Assembly (NCBI RefSeq): GCF_019802285.1 | Contig: NZ_JAIEUJ010000001.1 | Coordinates: 930,001-994,000, forward strand | Source of the DNA: Novilysobacter antarcticus | GTDB lineage: Bacteria > Pseudomonadota > Gammaproteobacteria > Xanthomonadales > Xanthomonadaceae | Direction of reading: 5' to 3' | DNA length: 64,000 nucleotides | Shown here: positions 11,454-27,646 of the stretch, in pieces | Numbering within the stretch: the stretch's first letter is position 1 | Layout: every line of letters begins with the position of its first letter | The notes under the pieces: generated by a model | Seen by the model: the letters and a program-made list of their open reading frames with translations, nothing else | What the model was told of the DNA's origin: nothing | Database searches by the model: none | Position numbers and translations under genes: made by a program

Positions 11454-12502
11454 ACGCCACCGACACCTCACTGCCCACCAGTGCGCGGACGTTTGCGCCT
11501 ATCCATCCCACCCACACCTTCAAAATGCTGCTCAAGCGCGAGTTCTGGGAGCACAAGGGCGGCTTCCTGTGGGCTCCCCTCATCGCCGGTGCCATCTCCC
11601 TGCTGTTGACCCTGATGGCGTTTATCGTCGCCGAGGTGGCCGCCCGCCGCGCCATCAGCGGTGGCGAGCTGAAGATCGATGGCGAAGTCATGGTCAATGG
11701 GCTCGACCTGGGCGCACTCACCGGCAAACTGGACGCCGGGCAGATGCAACAGCTGGCGCAGGGGATCGACCTGTCGCTGCTGATGGCGGCGCTGTGGCCG
11801 TTCGTGGTCCTCGGCTTCGTGGTGTTCTTCTACTGCCTGGGCTCGCTGTACGACGACCGCAAGGACCGTAGCGTGCTGTTCTGGAAGTCGCTGCCGATCT
11901 CCGACGCTCAGACCGTACTGTCCAAGGTCGTCAGCGCCACGTTGATCGCGCCGACTCTGGCCGTAGCAATGGCGCTGGCGACGATGGTCGGGTTCATGCT
12001 GCTGCTCAGCGCTATGGTCATGGCACACGGTGGCAATCCGATTGAGCTGTTGTGGGGACCGGCCAACCCGATGGCCCTGGCCGCGAGTCTGCTGGCGGCA
12101 ATCCCGGTGTTCGCCTTGTGGTCGCTACCGACCGTGGGCTGGCTGATGCTGTGCTCGGCATGGGCACGGACCAAGCCTTTCCTGTGGGCCCTGATGGTGC
12201 CGCTGTTCGCCGGAATCATCGTCAGCTGGTTCCAGTTGATGAAGATGTTCAACCTCGACGCGTCTTGGTTCTGGTCCAACGTTGTCGGCCGGATGTTGCT
12301 GGGCACGGTGCCCGGCAGCGAACTGCCCTATCGCCAGAGCGCGGCGCAGGGCAGCGACGGAGTGAAGGATCTGCTGGCCCACATGTCTGCCAGCAATGTC
12401 CTCTCCAGCCTGGCCATGCCCTCACTGTGGATCGGTGTAGTGGCCGGTGCGTTGATGATCTTTCTTGCGATCCGGCTGCGCCGCTGGCGCGACGAAGGCT
12501 GA
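11450..12502 (+). CDS. ABC-2 type transporter permease
   Basis: A 350-residue membrane protein with about six hydrophobic segments: residues 40-65, 115-135, 165-200, 215-240, 245-270 and a final one near 325-345. A soluble loop follows the first helix. The segment YDDRKDRSVLFWKSLPISD is the conserved cytoplasmic motif of ABC-2 permeases of this type. Its ATG overlaps the ATPase stop. It is the membrane half of the exporter, with no substrate-binding protein nearby, which is consistent with export. Confidence 0.88.
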   Translation: MNATDTSLPTSARTFAPIHPTHTFKMLLKREFWEHKGGFLWAPLIAGAISLLLTLMAFIVAEVAARRAISGGELKIDGEVMVNGLDLGALTGKLDAGQMQQLAQGIDLSLLMAALWPFVVLGFVVFFYCLGSLYDDRKDRSVLFWKSLPISDAQTVLSKVVSATLIAPTLAVAMALATMVGFMLLLSAMVMAHGGNPIELLWGPANPMALAASLLAAIPVFALWSLPTVGWLMLCSAWARTKPFLWALMVPLFAGIIVSWFQLMKMFNLDASWFWSNVVGRMLLGTVPGSELPYRQSAAQGSDGVKDLLAHMSASNVLSSLAMPSLWIGVVAGALMIFLAIRLRRWRDEG

Positions 12503-12510
12503 GCATCGGC

Positions 12511-12534
12511 CGCGGGGCTCACGCCGGCCCCGCG
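12511..12534 (+). terminator. GC-rich hairpin after the ABC permease
   Basis: An 8-bp perfect stem (CGCGGGGC / GCCCCGCG) with an 8-nt loop, in the 103-bp gap between the permease and the next gene. There is no U-run, so it probably tunes relative expression of the 3' genes rather than ending the operon. Confidence 0.3.
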
Positions 12535-12605
12535 CGCAGTGACCGGCCTTGCGCGACCTGGTTTCAGCGGCCCGCTTAAACGCCCCTTCATTTTCGGAGT
12601 AGACG

Positions 12606-13235
12606 ATGAACGCCCAACATTTCTCCCGCGCGGTGCTGCTGACCCTGTGCCTGCTCCCGCTGGCTGCGTGCTCTGGCCCGACCGACTCATCGGACGGAAC
12701 GCTGGCTACCGGCCTGAATTCTGTGGCAAGCAAGATCCGCGATGCCTCCGACAAAGTGCGCGAGGAAATCCGCACCGGCGATATCGACCTCTCCAGCGAC
12801 GAGACGGACGCGCCCAAGGCGGTGATCACTCCGCAGGGCGCGCTGGTGATCGACGGTAAGAAAGTGCGGACCAACCCGACCCAGGACGCGCTGCTGCGCG
12901 ACTATCGCCGGCAGATCGAAGAGATTGCCGAAGCCGGTGCCGATATCGGGCTCAAGGGCGCGGGCGTGGCCATGACCGCGGTCGGCGAAGCGCTGAAGGG
13001 CGCGTTCAGCGGTGCCAGCGAAGCGGACATCGAGCGTTCCATTGAAGCCCAGGCCAGTGGACTCAAGCAGGAAGCCAGCAAGCTGTGTGATCGGCTGCCC
13101 GGGTTCATCGCTACACAGGACAAGCTGGCCGCTGCACTTCCCGAGTTCGCGCCTTACGCCAACGCCGACATGGGTGACGTCGCGGATTGCCGTTCCGACA
13201 CCGAGGGCGCGAGCGTGACATCGCCGCCGCAGTAA
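12606..13235 (+). CDS. YggN/DUF2884 family lipoprotein
   Basis: A 209-residue exported protein. The signal ends in a lipobox (LLPLAACSG), predicting a lipid-anchored periplasmic protein. The mature part has VITPQGALVIDGKKV, then YRRQIEEIAEAGADIGLKGA, an Ala/Gly-rich helical region and a late pair of cysteines (LCDRLPGF and VADCR). This matches the YggN (DUF2884) family, whose function is unknown. It lies 103 bp downstream of the ABC permease and 39 bp upstream of the GSGD-repeat gene, on the same strand, and is most likely in the operon. Confidence 0.75.
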   Translation: MNAQHFSRAVLLTLCLLPLAACSGPTDSSDGTLATGLNSVASKIRDASDKVREEIRTGDIDLSSDETDAPKAVITPQGALVIDGKKVRTNPTQDALLRDYRRQIEEIAEAGADIGLKGAGVAMTAVGEALKGAFSGASEADIERSIEAQASGLKQEASKLCDRLPGFIATQDKLAAALPEFAPYANADMGDVADCRSDTEGASVTSPPQ

Positions 13236-13274
13236 ACCCAGGCAAGCCGCCCTGCCATCACTCCGGAGCCCGCA

Positions 13275-14132
13275 ATGAAATCGCTGATGCTTGCGTCACT
13301 GCTTTTGCTTCCTCTCGCCGCCTCCGCCACTGACGCGACGCGGTGCGAGCATTCGAAGGACCTCAACCTGCAACTGGATCTGGCTGGAGTAAAGACGGTC
13401 GTCTTTGATGTGGGCGCCAGTGACCTGGACCTGCGTGCCTCCAGCGAGAAGCTCGGCACGGTCAACGGCCGCGCATGTGCTTCCGACCCGAAACTGCTGA
13501 CTCGGATCACCCTGACCCAGGACAAGCAAGGCGATCGGCTGACCGTACGCGCCAGGCGCAACGGCGAGGACGACGTAGGCCTGCGCTTCAACCTCGACCT
13601 GTTCGGGGTGACGCATCGTCGATACGCCGATCTCACGCTGCGGGCCACGGTTCCCGACGACCTCGCGGTTGACCTGAAAACTGGCTCAGGCGACGCGAAG
13701 GTCGCTGGCGTGCACTCGCTCGATGCAACGGTTGGCTCAGGCGACGTGAGCGTTTCCGGCATCCGTGGCTCCTTCAGCGGCAGCACCGGATCGGGCGATA
13801 TGCAGGGCACCGACGTGGGCGCGCTGGACCTGCGCTCCATCGGCTCGGGCGATGTCAGCATCCGTCAGGTTCGCGGTCCCGCCCGGATCGGCAGCTTCGG
13901 GTCCGGCGACATCGAGATCAGGCAGACCAGCGGAGCGGTCGACATCGGCAGCGGCGGCTCAGGCGATATCACCCTGACTGACATCGGCGGGAGCATCGCC
14001 ATCGGCTCGATCGGTTCGGGCGATGTCGAGGTCGACGGCGCGCGCGGCGACCTTATCGTGCGCGCCAAAGGCAGTGGGGACATCGAACACCGCGGCGTCA
14101 GCGGTCGCATCGAGTTACCGCGCGGGAACTGA
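13275..14132 (+). CDS. Secreted GSGD-repeat protein (DUF4097-like beta-solenoid)
   Basis: A 285-residue protein with a Sec signal (MKSLMLASLLLLPLAASA). Residues 20-130 form a beta-rich N-domain. The C-terminal half holds eight GSGD motifs spaced 17-19 residues apart, each followed by alternating hydrophobic residues (for example GSGDVSIRQV, GSGDIEIRQT). This is the pattern of a right-handed beta-solenoid of the DUF4097/putative adhesin type. The protein would sit in the periplasm or on the surface. No catalytic motif is seen. It lies between the YggN-type lipoprotein and the ankyrin lipoprotein, all in one direction. Confidence 0.78.
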   Translation: MKSLMLASLLLLPLAASATDATRCEHSKDLNLQLDLAGVKTVVFDVGASDLDLRASSEKLGTVNGRACASDPKLLTRITLTQDKQGDRLTVRARRNGEDDVGLRFNLDLFGVTHRRYADLTLRATVPDDLAVDLKTGSGDAKVAGVHSLDATVGSGDVSVSGIRGSFSGSTGSGDMQGTDVGALDLRSIGSGDVSIRQVRGPARIGSFGSGDIEIRQTSGAVDIGSGGSGDITLTDIGGSIAIGSIGSGDVEVDGARGDLIVRAKGSGDIEHRGVSGRIELPRGN

Positions 14133-14165
14133 AAAGCATCCTCACATTCCGACCAAGGAACCGCC

Positions 14166-14746
14166 ATGTCCACGATTCGCACTATGGGTTGCGTTTTTCT
14201 TCTGATCGCCGCTGGAGGCTGCCAGCCAAAGGAAGTTCCGGCGTCAGCGACAGCATCCACTCCTTCCACTGCCGAGATGATCGCGGCTGTTGACAGCGGA
14301 GACCCCGCCGTCGTTCACCAACTCATCGAGCGGGGGGCCAAGCTTGATGCGAGCGTGCGCGGCGACGGCACTGCGCTTATCCAGGCGTCACGCCAGGGAA
14401 AACTCGCGATCGTCGATCAACTTCTGCGAGCCGGTGCAGGGGTTGACGTTGCGTCGCCCGGCGACGGCAATCCGCTCATCAAGGCGGCCAAGGCAGGACA
14501 TACCAATGTGGTCAGACGGCTGACGGAAGCGGGCGCCGATCCGAACGCCGTAGTACCCGGCGACGAAACTCCGCTGATCAACGCCGCGCGCGCAGGACAT
14601 CTGGACATCGTCGAGTTTCTTGTGGAACACGCGCCGACCTCAACCTGGCAGTAACCGCCAACGCTACCCAGGTTCGTACGCCGCTCAACCAGGCGAGCGA
14701 CACGGCCATAAGGTCCTACTTGGTCAGTCGCGGAGCGAAAGAGTAG
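14166..14746 (+). pseudogene. Ankyrin-repeat lipoprotein gene with a 3' frameshift
   Basis: The frame from 14166 encodes a lipoprotein signal (CVFLLIAAGGC) and three ankyrin repeats starting GDGTALIQAS, GDGNPLIKAAKAGH and GDETPLINAARAGH. After LVEH it runs into APTSTWQ and stops at 14654. One frame over, from 14633 to the TAG at 14744-14746, the DNA reads ADLNLAV then RTPLNQA and SYLVSRGAKE, a normal last repeat. Adding one base near 14628-14633 joins the two as LVEHGADLNL, so a single-base deletion (real or a sequencing error) has truncated a protein of about 193 residues to 162. It closes the GntR/ABC operon. Confidence 0.75.
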
Positions 14747-14794
14747 CGGCCGCGGAATTCCAGCGTGGCCGCGCTCGGGCCTGGTCAGCGGCCA

Positions 14795-17686
<2,892 letters not shown>

Positions 17687-17768
17687 CGGTCCGTCGGCCC
17701 GGTCCGCCGGCTCGCCGGCGGCAACATCACCAGTGGCCGGCGTTTGCGGCCCAACAGCAGGACGCGCA

Positions 17769-19046
17769 ATGCACAACCCCAAGCCCACGGCGTCTGGATC
17801 CATCCGCACCCCGGGCAGCAAGCGCGGGAGTGGACCGCTGACTCTCCCGCCACCGATCGAAGTCGACGGAAGTGCACTGCCGCCGCTGGGAATGCCACCG
17901 GCGGATTTCCTCCGCGACTACTGGCAGAAGCACCCAGTGCTGATCCGCAACGCCTTCCCCGACCTGCAATCGCCAATGGACCCCGACGACCTCGCCGGTC
18001 TGGCCTGCGAGGAGGGCGCGCTGTCGCGGCTGATCCGCCACGACCGCACCGACGACAGCTGGAGCGTCAGTCACGGGCCGTTTCCCGAGGAGATGTTCCC
18101 GTCCCTGCCGGGGGCGGACTGGACGCTGCTGGTGCAGGACGTGGACAAGTGGGATGTGGACGTCGCGGCGATGATCGGTCATTTCGCGTTCCTGCCGCGC
18201 TGGCGCATCGATGACGTCATGGTGTCCTTCGCCGCGCCCGGCGGCTCGGTCGGTGCCCACGTTGACCAGTACGACGTGTTCCTGCTGCAGGCGGTTGGCC
18301 ATCGCCGTTGGCAGATCGACGCGCGCGACAACCCGCCGCTTGTCTACCGCGAGGATGTCGAGCTACGCCTGCTGCGTGAGTTCGAGCCCAGCCACGACTG
18401 GGTGCTGGGCCCCGGTGACATGCTCTACCTGCCGCCCGGCGTGCCCCATCACGGCGTCGCAGAAGATGCCTGCCTGACCTTCTCCTTTGGCATGCGCGCG
18501 CCCTCCTCGGCCGAATTACTGGGCGATCTGGTCGATACCCTGACCGCGGAAGCAGACGACGCGCTGCGCTACCACGATCCCGACCTGGTGCCTGCCGCCG
18601 ACCCCGGCGAGATCGATGCCGCGGCGATGGCGCGTGTCGTCCGCGCCCTGGATGCCCTCCGCGGTGACCGGCCGGAACAACTGGCCGAATGGTTCGGCAA
18701 CTTCATCACCCGCTACCGCAACGCGGTCGAGGTGATCCCACCGCAGCTCGAAGAAGGCGAACAGCCGCGCTCGCGCATTGAGGTCGAGTGGGATCTCCAG
18801 CACGGCGGGCGCCTGCAGCGGCACCCCTACTCCCGGATGGCATGGCGACGCACGGACTCCGCGGCGGTGCTGCACGCCAACGGTGAAAGTCACCCGTTGC
18901 CGATCCATGACGCGACGCTGCTGGCCAATGCCGACGTTATCGACGGCAGCGACTATGCAGCCCTCGGCGATGCGGGCCGCGATTGCCTGATCGAACTGAT
19001 GGAAGCCGGCCACTATCACCTGGTGACGGAGGAAGATGACGAATGA
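17769..19046 (+). CDS. roxA: Cupin/JmjC-type ribosomal oxygenase (YcfD/RoxA-like uL16 arginine hydroxylase)
   Basis: A 425-residue 2-oxoglutarate/Fe(II) oxygenase. The double-stranded beta-helix core carries the iron ligands: the HxD pair in GAHVDQYDVFLLQ and a distal His in PPGVPHHGV. The N-terminal FLRDYWQKHPVLIRNAF is characteristic of YcfD/MINA53-type ribosomal oxygenases, and the C-terminal dimerisation and winged-helix region is present. E. coli YcfD hydroxylates an Arg of ribosomal protein uL16. The start at 17769 gives an extra 25-residue polar N-terminus. The stop overlaps the GNAT gene (ATGA). Confidence 0.85.
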   Translation: MHNPKPTASGSIRTPGSKRGSGPLTLPPPIEVDGSALPPLGMPPADFLRDYWQKHPVLIRNAFPDLQSPMDPDDLAGLACEEGALSRLIRHDRTDDSWSVSHGPFPEEMFPSLPGADWTLLVQDVDKWDVDVAAMIGHFAFLPRWRIDDVMVSFAAPGGSVGAHVDQYDVFLLQAVGHRRWQIDARDNPPLVYREDVELRLLREFEPSHDWVLGPGDMLYLPPGVPHHGVAEDACLTFSFGMRAPSSAELLGDLVDTLTAEADDALRYHDPDLVPAADPGEIDAAAMARVVRALDALRGDRPEQLAEWFGNFITRYRNAVEVIPPQLEEGEQPRSRIEVEWDLQHGGRLQRHPYSRMAWRRTDSAAVLHANGESHPLPIHDATLLANADVIDGSDYAALGDAGRDCLIELMEAGHYHLVTEEDDE

Positions 19047-19951
19047 GCGAGACCGCATCCGGTTTCCATGTTGAGAGGATCGATTACGAGTCCGGCCTGC
19101 CCGCGTTGCGTGCCGTCCGCGAAGCGGTATTCGTCCAGGAGCAGGGGGTACCGCTTGAACTGGAATGGGACGAGCTGGATCCCGCCTCCCATCACGTGAT
19201 CGCCCGCGACTCCGCCGGCACGCCGATCGGTACGGCACGCCTGACTCCGGAACGGCACATTGGGCGAATGGCGGTGCTTTCCCCATGGCGCGGCCGCGGC
19301 GTCGGTGGCGCCATGCTGCGCACGCTGCTCGCGCGCGCCGCCGAGCTGGGTTGGAGCCGGCTCTCGCTGCACGCACAGGTACATGCCATTCCCTTTTATG
19401 CACGCCACGGCTTCCTGCCAACCGGCCCGCGATTTGACGAGGCCGGCATCGATCACCAGTTGATGTCGCTGCACCTTGGCGCCTCCAATGCGGTCGGCGA
19501 CTGGACGGGCGCGATCGCCGCCACCCTGGGCGTCATCGCCACGGCGCGCAGGCGCGTGCTGATCTACAGCCCCGAACTGGACGCAGGTGTCCTGGATGCA
19601 CCGGAGGTGGTGACCGCCCTGCGCGACTTTGCGATCAACAAGGGCGAGATCCAGATCCTTTTGCATGACCCGGCTGCACCCCAACGCGACCAGAGTCCGC
19701 TCATCGTCCTGCACCAGCGGCTGCCCAGCAAGATCGCCTTCCGCGCCGTGGAGGAGCCGTTCGATCGCTCCTACGCGTCGGCCTATACCTGCAATGACGT
19801 CGGCGGCTACTACTTTCGTCCCATGGCGTCGCGCCTTGAAGGCGATACCCGCCTGGACGATCGTTCCCGCGCACGCCATCTGCTCAACCTCTTCAGCCCT
19901 GTCTGGGAACGCGCTCGCCCGTGTAGCGAGTACCGCGCGCTCGGGATTTAG
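19043..19951 (+). CDS. GNAT acetyltransferase fused to a C-terminal PLD-like domain
   Basis: A 302-residue two-part protein. Residues 1-145 are a GNAT domain: VREAVFVQEQGVP, IGTARLTPERHIGRMAV, then the acetyl-CoA loop PWRGRGVGGAML and PFYARHGFLPTG. Residues 150-300 form a second domain, RRRVLIYSPELDAGVLD then ALRDFAINKGEIQILLHD, which resembles half of a phospholipase-D-like fold but lacks an obvious HKD motif. It is translationally coupled to the ribosomal oxygenase. The acetyl acceptor is unknown; the coupling hints at a ribosome-related role, which is inference. Confidence 0.8.
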   Translation: MSETASGFHVERIDYESGLPALRAVREAVFVQEQGVPLELEWDELDPASHHVIARDSAGTPIGTARLTPERHIGRMAVLSPWRGRGVGGAMLRTLLARAAELGWSRLSLHAQVHAIPFYARHGFLPTGPRFDEAGIDHQLMSLHLGASNAVGDWTGAIAATLGVIATARRRVLIYSPELDAGVLDAPEVVTALRDFAINKGEIQILLHDPAAPQRDQSPLIVLHQRLPSKIAFRAVEEPFDRSYASAYTCNDVGGYYFRPMASRLEGDTRLDDRSRARHLLNLFSPVWERARPCSEYRALGI

Positions 19952-20053
19952 GTCGTGCAGCGAACCTGAACAGGGATGAACCCCGGGCTGCGAGGTCTTC
20001 GCGAAATTGTCCATCGAGCCGGTTCGGCACCCGCCCGGGGCGTCCCGAGAGGC

Positions 20054-20059
20054 TATAAT
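20054..20059 (+). promoter_or_regulatory. sucA: Consensus -10 box upstream of sucA
   Basis: A perfect TATAAT lies 80 bp ahead of the sucA GTG in the 188-bp gap. No -35 match is found 16-18 bp upstream, so the promoter may depend on an activator. Confidence 0.5.
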
Positions 20060-20139
20060 TCAAACACTCGCGTGCCCGAACCGGCATTTCCGCCGCGCCG
20101 GCACACCCACTCCCCCTATTCGAGTTTAGCGACGCCACC

Positions 20140-22956
<2,817 letters not shown>

Positions 22957-22965
22957 GTCCTGCCA

Positions 22966-22992
22966 ATCCGGCCCGGTTGATCCGGGCCGGAT
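22966..22992 (+). other. Intercistronic hairpin between sucA and sucB
   Basis: A perfect 11-bp inverted repeat (ATCCGGCCCGG / CCGGGCCGGAT) with a 5-nt loop, starting 9 bp after the sucA stop. No U-tract follows. It may protect the upstream mRNA end or set the E1:E2 ratio. Confidence 0.5.
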
Positions 22993-23085
22993 CCATATCC
23001 ACTTGTCGTGCAACCGGTATCCGATTGCACAACCGAAAGTCCACCCCATTCGACCCACTCCACAGTTACCCAGGATATTTTCCCC

Positions 23086-24306
23086 ATGAGCACCGAGATC
23101 AAAGTTCCGGTTCTGCCCGAATCCGTCTCCGACGCCACCATCGCCACCTGGCACAAGAAGCCCGGCGATGCCGTCAAGCGTGACGAGAACCTGGTCGACC
23201 TCGAAACCGACAAGGTCGTCTTGGAAGTTCCCTCGCCGGTGGATGGCGTGCTCAAGGAAATCAAGTTTGAAAGCGGTGACACCGTGACCAGCGAGCAACT
23301 GCTGGCGATCGTTGAAGAAGGCGCGGCTGCGACCGAATCCAAGCCGGAGAAATCCGACAAGGCCCTCGACGCCAAGAACGACGCCGCCGCGAGCGATGTC
23401 GCCCAGCCGGTGCAGCCGAAGGCTGCCGCGAGCAGCCCTGCCCCGTCCAAGGGCGGATCCGCCGAGTTGCCGCCGGGCGCGCGGTTCACCGCGCAGAAGG
23501 AAGGCATCAATCCGGCCAACGTCGAAGGCACCGGTCGCCGCGGCGCGGTGACCAAGGAAGACCTGGTCAACTACGCCCGCAATGCCGGTGTCGGCAAGGC
23601 CGGCGGAAACCGTCCGGAAGAGCGCGTGCCGATGACGCGCATGCGCCAGCGCATCGCCGAGCGCCTGATGGAGTCCAAGAACTCCACCGCGATGCTGACC
23701 TCCTCCAACGAGGTCAACATGTCGGCCGTCATGGCCATGCGCAAGGCGCAGGGCGAGGCGTTCCAGAAGGCCTACGGCATCAAGCTGGGCTTCATGAGCT
23801 TCTTCGTGAAGGCCTGTGCCAATGCGCTGCAGCGCTACCCGGCGGTGAACGCCTCGATCGATGACAAGGACGTGATCTACCACGGCTACTCCGACATCTC
23901 CATTGCCGTGTCCACCGACAGGGGCCTGGTCACGCCGGTCCTGCGCAACGCCGAGTCGATGAGCTTTGCCGAGGCCGAGCAGGCGATCAACGATTACGCG
24001 GTCGCCGCGCGCGAGGGTGGCCTGAAGCTGGAAGACCTGCAGGGCGGCACCTTCACCATCACCAACGGCGGGACGTTTGGCTCGCTGTTCTCCACTCCGA
24101 TCATCAACCCGCCGCAGAGCGCCATCCTGGGCATGCATGCCATCAAGGAACGCGCGATTGTTGAGGACGGCAAGGTGGTGGCCGCACCGATGATGTACAT
24201 CGCGCTGAGCTACGACCACCGCATCATCGACGGCAAGGACGCGGTGTTGTTCCTGGTGGACATCAAGAACCAGCTCGAGAACCCGCACCGCATGCTGCTG
24301 GGCATG

Positions 24307-24309
<3 letters not shown>
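23086..24309 (+). CDS. sucB: Dihydrolipoyllysine-residue succinyltransferase, E2 of 2-oxoglutarate dehydrogenase
   Basis: A 407-residue E2. The N-terminal lipoyl domain has the lipoylated lysine in [15 protein letters not shown] flexible Ala/Pro/Lys linker follows (about 80-130), then the peripheral-subunit-binding domain ([17 protein letters not shown]), then the catalytic acyltransferase domain with the His-Asp motif [13 protein letters not shown]. It transfers succinyl to CoA. The chosen ATG (23086) gives the standard N-terminus [18 protein letters not shown]. Confidence 0.96.
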
Positions 24310-25818
<1,509 letters not shown>

Positions 25819-25865
25819 GCCGCGGCGACCGGCGGCACGCGTCGCCGGACATCGCATCCCCACAG

Positions 25866-25888
25866 ACGGCGCACCCACGGTGCGCCGT
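25866..25888 (+). terminator. Rho-independent terminator after lpdA
   Basis: A perfect 10-bp stem (ACGGCGCACC / GGTGCGCCGT) with a 3-nt loop is followed by TCTGGTTTTA. It lies between lpdA and the LOG-family gene and probably ends the sucAB-lpdA transcript. Confidence 0.75.
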
Positions 25889-25924
25889 TCTGGTTTTATC
25901 CCTTCCATAACAAGGCAACGACCC

Positions 25925-26524
<600 letters not shown>

Positions 26525-26589
26525 GCTGTGTTCCAGTGCCACTGGCGTGTTCGGTAAACACGCGCCGACACCAGTTTCGAGAGGAAATC

Positions 26590-27588
26590 ATGTCCAACGC
26601 CGTTCCAGAGCGCTTCAACGCCTTCCGCATCCACAACGACGACCAGGGATACCGCAGCGGCCTCGAGTCGGTGTCGTTGGACGATCTCGCACCGGGTGAG
26701 GTCGTGATCAAGGCTTCGTACTCGTCGGTCAACTACAAGGACGCCCTTGCCGGTACCGGCAAGGGCAAGATCCTGCGGCGCTTCCCGCTGGTCGGCGGCA
26801 TCGATGTGGCCGGCCACGTGGTGGCCTCCACTGATCCCGCGTTCAAGGAGGGTGACCGGGTGCTTGCCACGGGTAGCGGACTGAGCGAGACCCGCGATGG
26901 CGGCTACTCCGAGTTCACCCGCCTGGAGTCGAAATGGGCCATTCCCCTGCCCGCGGGGCTCGAGCTGCGTGAGAGCATGATCATCGGAACCGCCGGCTTC
27001 ACTGCCGCGCTGGCGCTGTTCCGCATGGTGGAAAACCGCCAGAAGCCCGCCATGGGTCCGCTGGCCGTCACCGGCGCCAGCGGCGGCGTGGGATCGCTGG
27101 CGATCGACATCTTCAGCCGCGCAGGGTTCGAGGTGCATGCAATCAGCGGCAAGCAGGATCAGCACGCCTACCTCAAGGGACTTGGTGCCACTGAAGTGCT
27201 GGGGCGCGACGCGCTGGCGCCCGGCAGGGCGATGGAATCCGCCCGCTTCGGCGGCGGCCTGGACAATGTGGGCGGACCGATGCTCACCAGCCTGCTCGCC
27301 CAGTGCGCGCCGTACGGCAACGTTGCCAGCGCCGGTCTGGCCGCGTCCGCCGAGCTGGACGCCACGGTCATGCCCTTCATCATCCGCGGCGTCTCGCTGC
27401 TCGGCGTCGCCTCTGCGGGCACCGCCAGAGATGTGCGCGAAGCGGTCTGGCAGCACCTGGCCAGCGACTGGAAGCCGGCGCACCTTGACACCATCTGCAC
27501 CCGCGAAGCGACGCTTGAGGAGCTTCCCGAAGTGTTCAACAACATGCTGGCCGGTGGGTCACTGGGCCGCACGCTGATCCGGATCTGA
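26590..27588 (+). CDS. acuI: Acrylyl-CoA reductase-type quinone oxidoreductase (YhdH/AcuI family)
   Basis: A 332-residue medium-chain reductase without zinc ligands. Seen: SVNYKDALAGTGKGKI, the PLVGGIDVAGHV motif, and the NADPH loop VTGASGGVGSLAIDI. The family reduces acrylyl-CoA to propionyl-CoA with NADPH, detoxifying a reactive intermediate. GAGGAA precedes the ATG at 26590. It lies alone between the LOG gene (65 bp) and pilH, which has its own promoter. Confidence 0.85.
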   Translation: MSNAVPERFNAFRIHNDDQGYRSGLESVSLDDLAPGEVVIKASYSSVNYKDALAGTGKGKILRRFPLVGGIDVAGHVVASTDPAFKEGDRVLATGSGLSETRDGGYSEFTRLESKWAIPLPAGLELRESMIIGTAGFTAALALFRMVENRQKPAMGPLAVTGASGGVGSLAIDIFSRAGFEVHAISGKQDQHAYLKGLGATEVLGRDALAPGRAMESARFGGGLDNVGGPMLTSLLAQCAPYGNVASAGLAASAELDATVMPFIIRGVSLLGVASAGTARDVREAVWQHLASDWKPAHLDTICTREATLEELPEVFNNMLAGGSLGRTLIRI

Positions 27589-27593
27589 ATCGT

Positions 27594-27622
27594 TTGGCGC
27601 TCCAGCCGGACGCCGCTACAAT
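27594..27622 (+). promoter_or_regulatory. pilH: Sigma-70 promoter of pilH
   Basis: TTGGCG (27594-27599) and TACAAT (27617-27622) are 17 bp apart, ideally spaced, and end 24 bp before the pilH ATG. Confidence 0.6.
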
Positions 27623-27646
27623 CCGGCAGTCACTTTGGGGAAAGAC

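Noticed and set aside
13670-14100. Possible tandem DNA repeat or CRISPR-like array
   Set aside because: The periodicity is the codon-level GSGD protein repeat; DNA copies diverge at third positions and there are no constant spacers.
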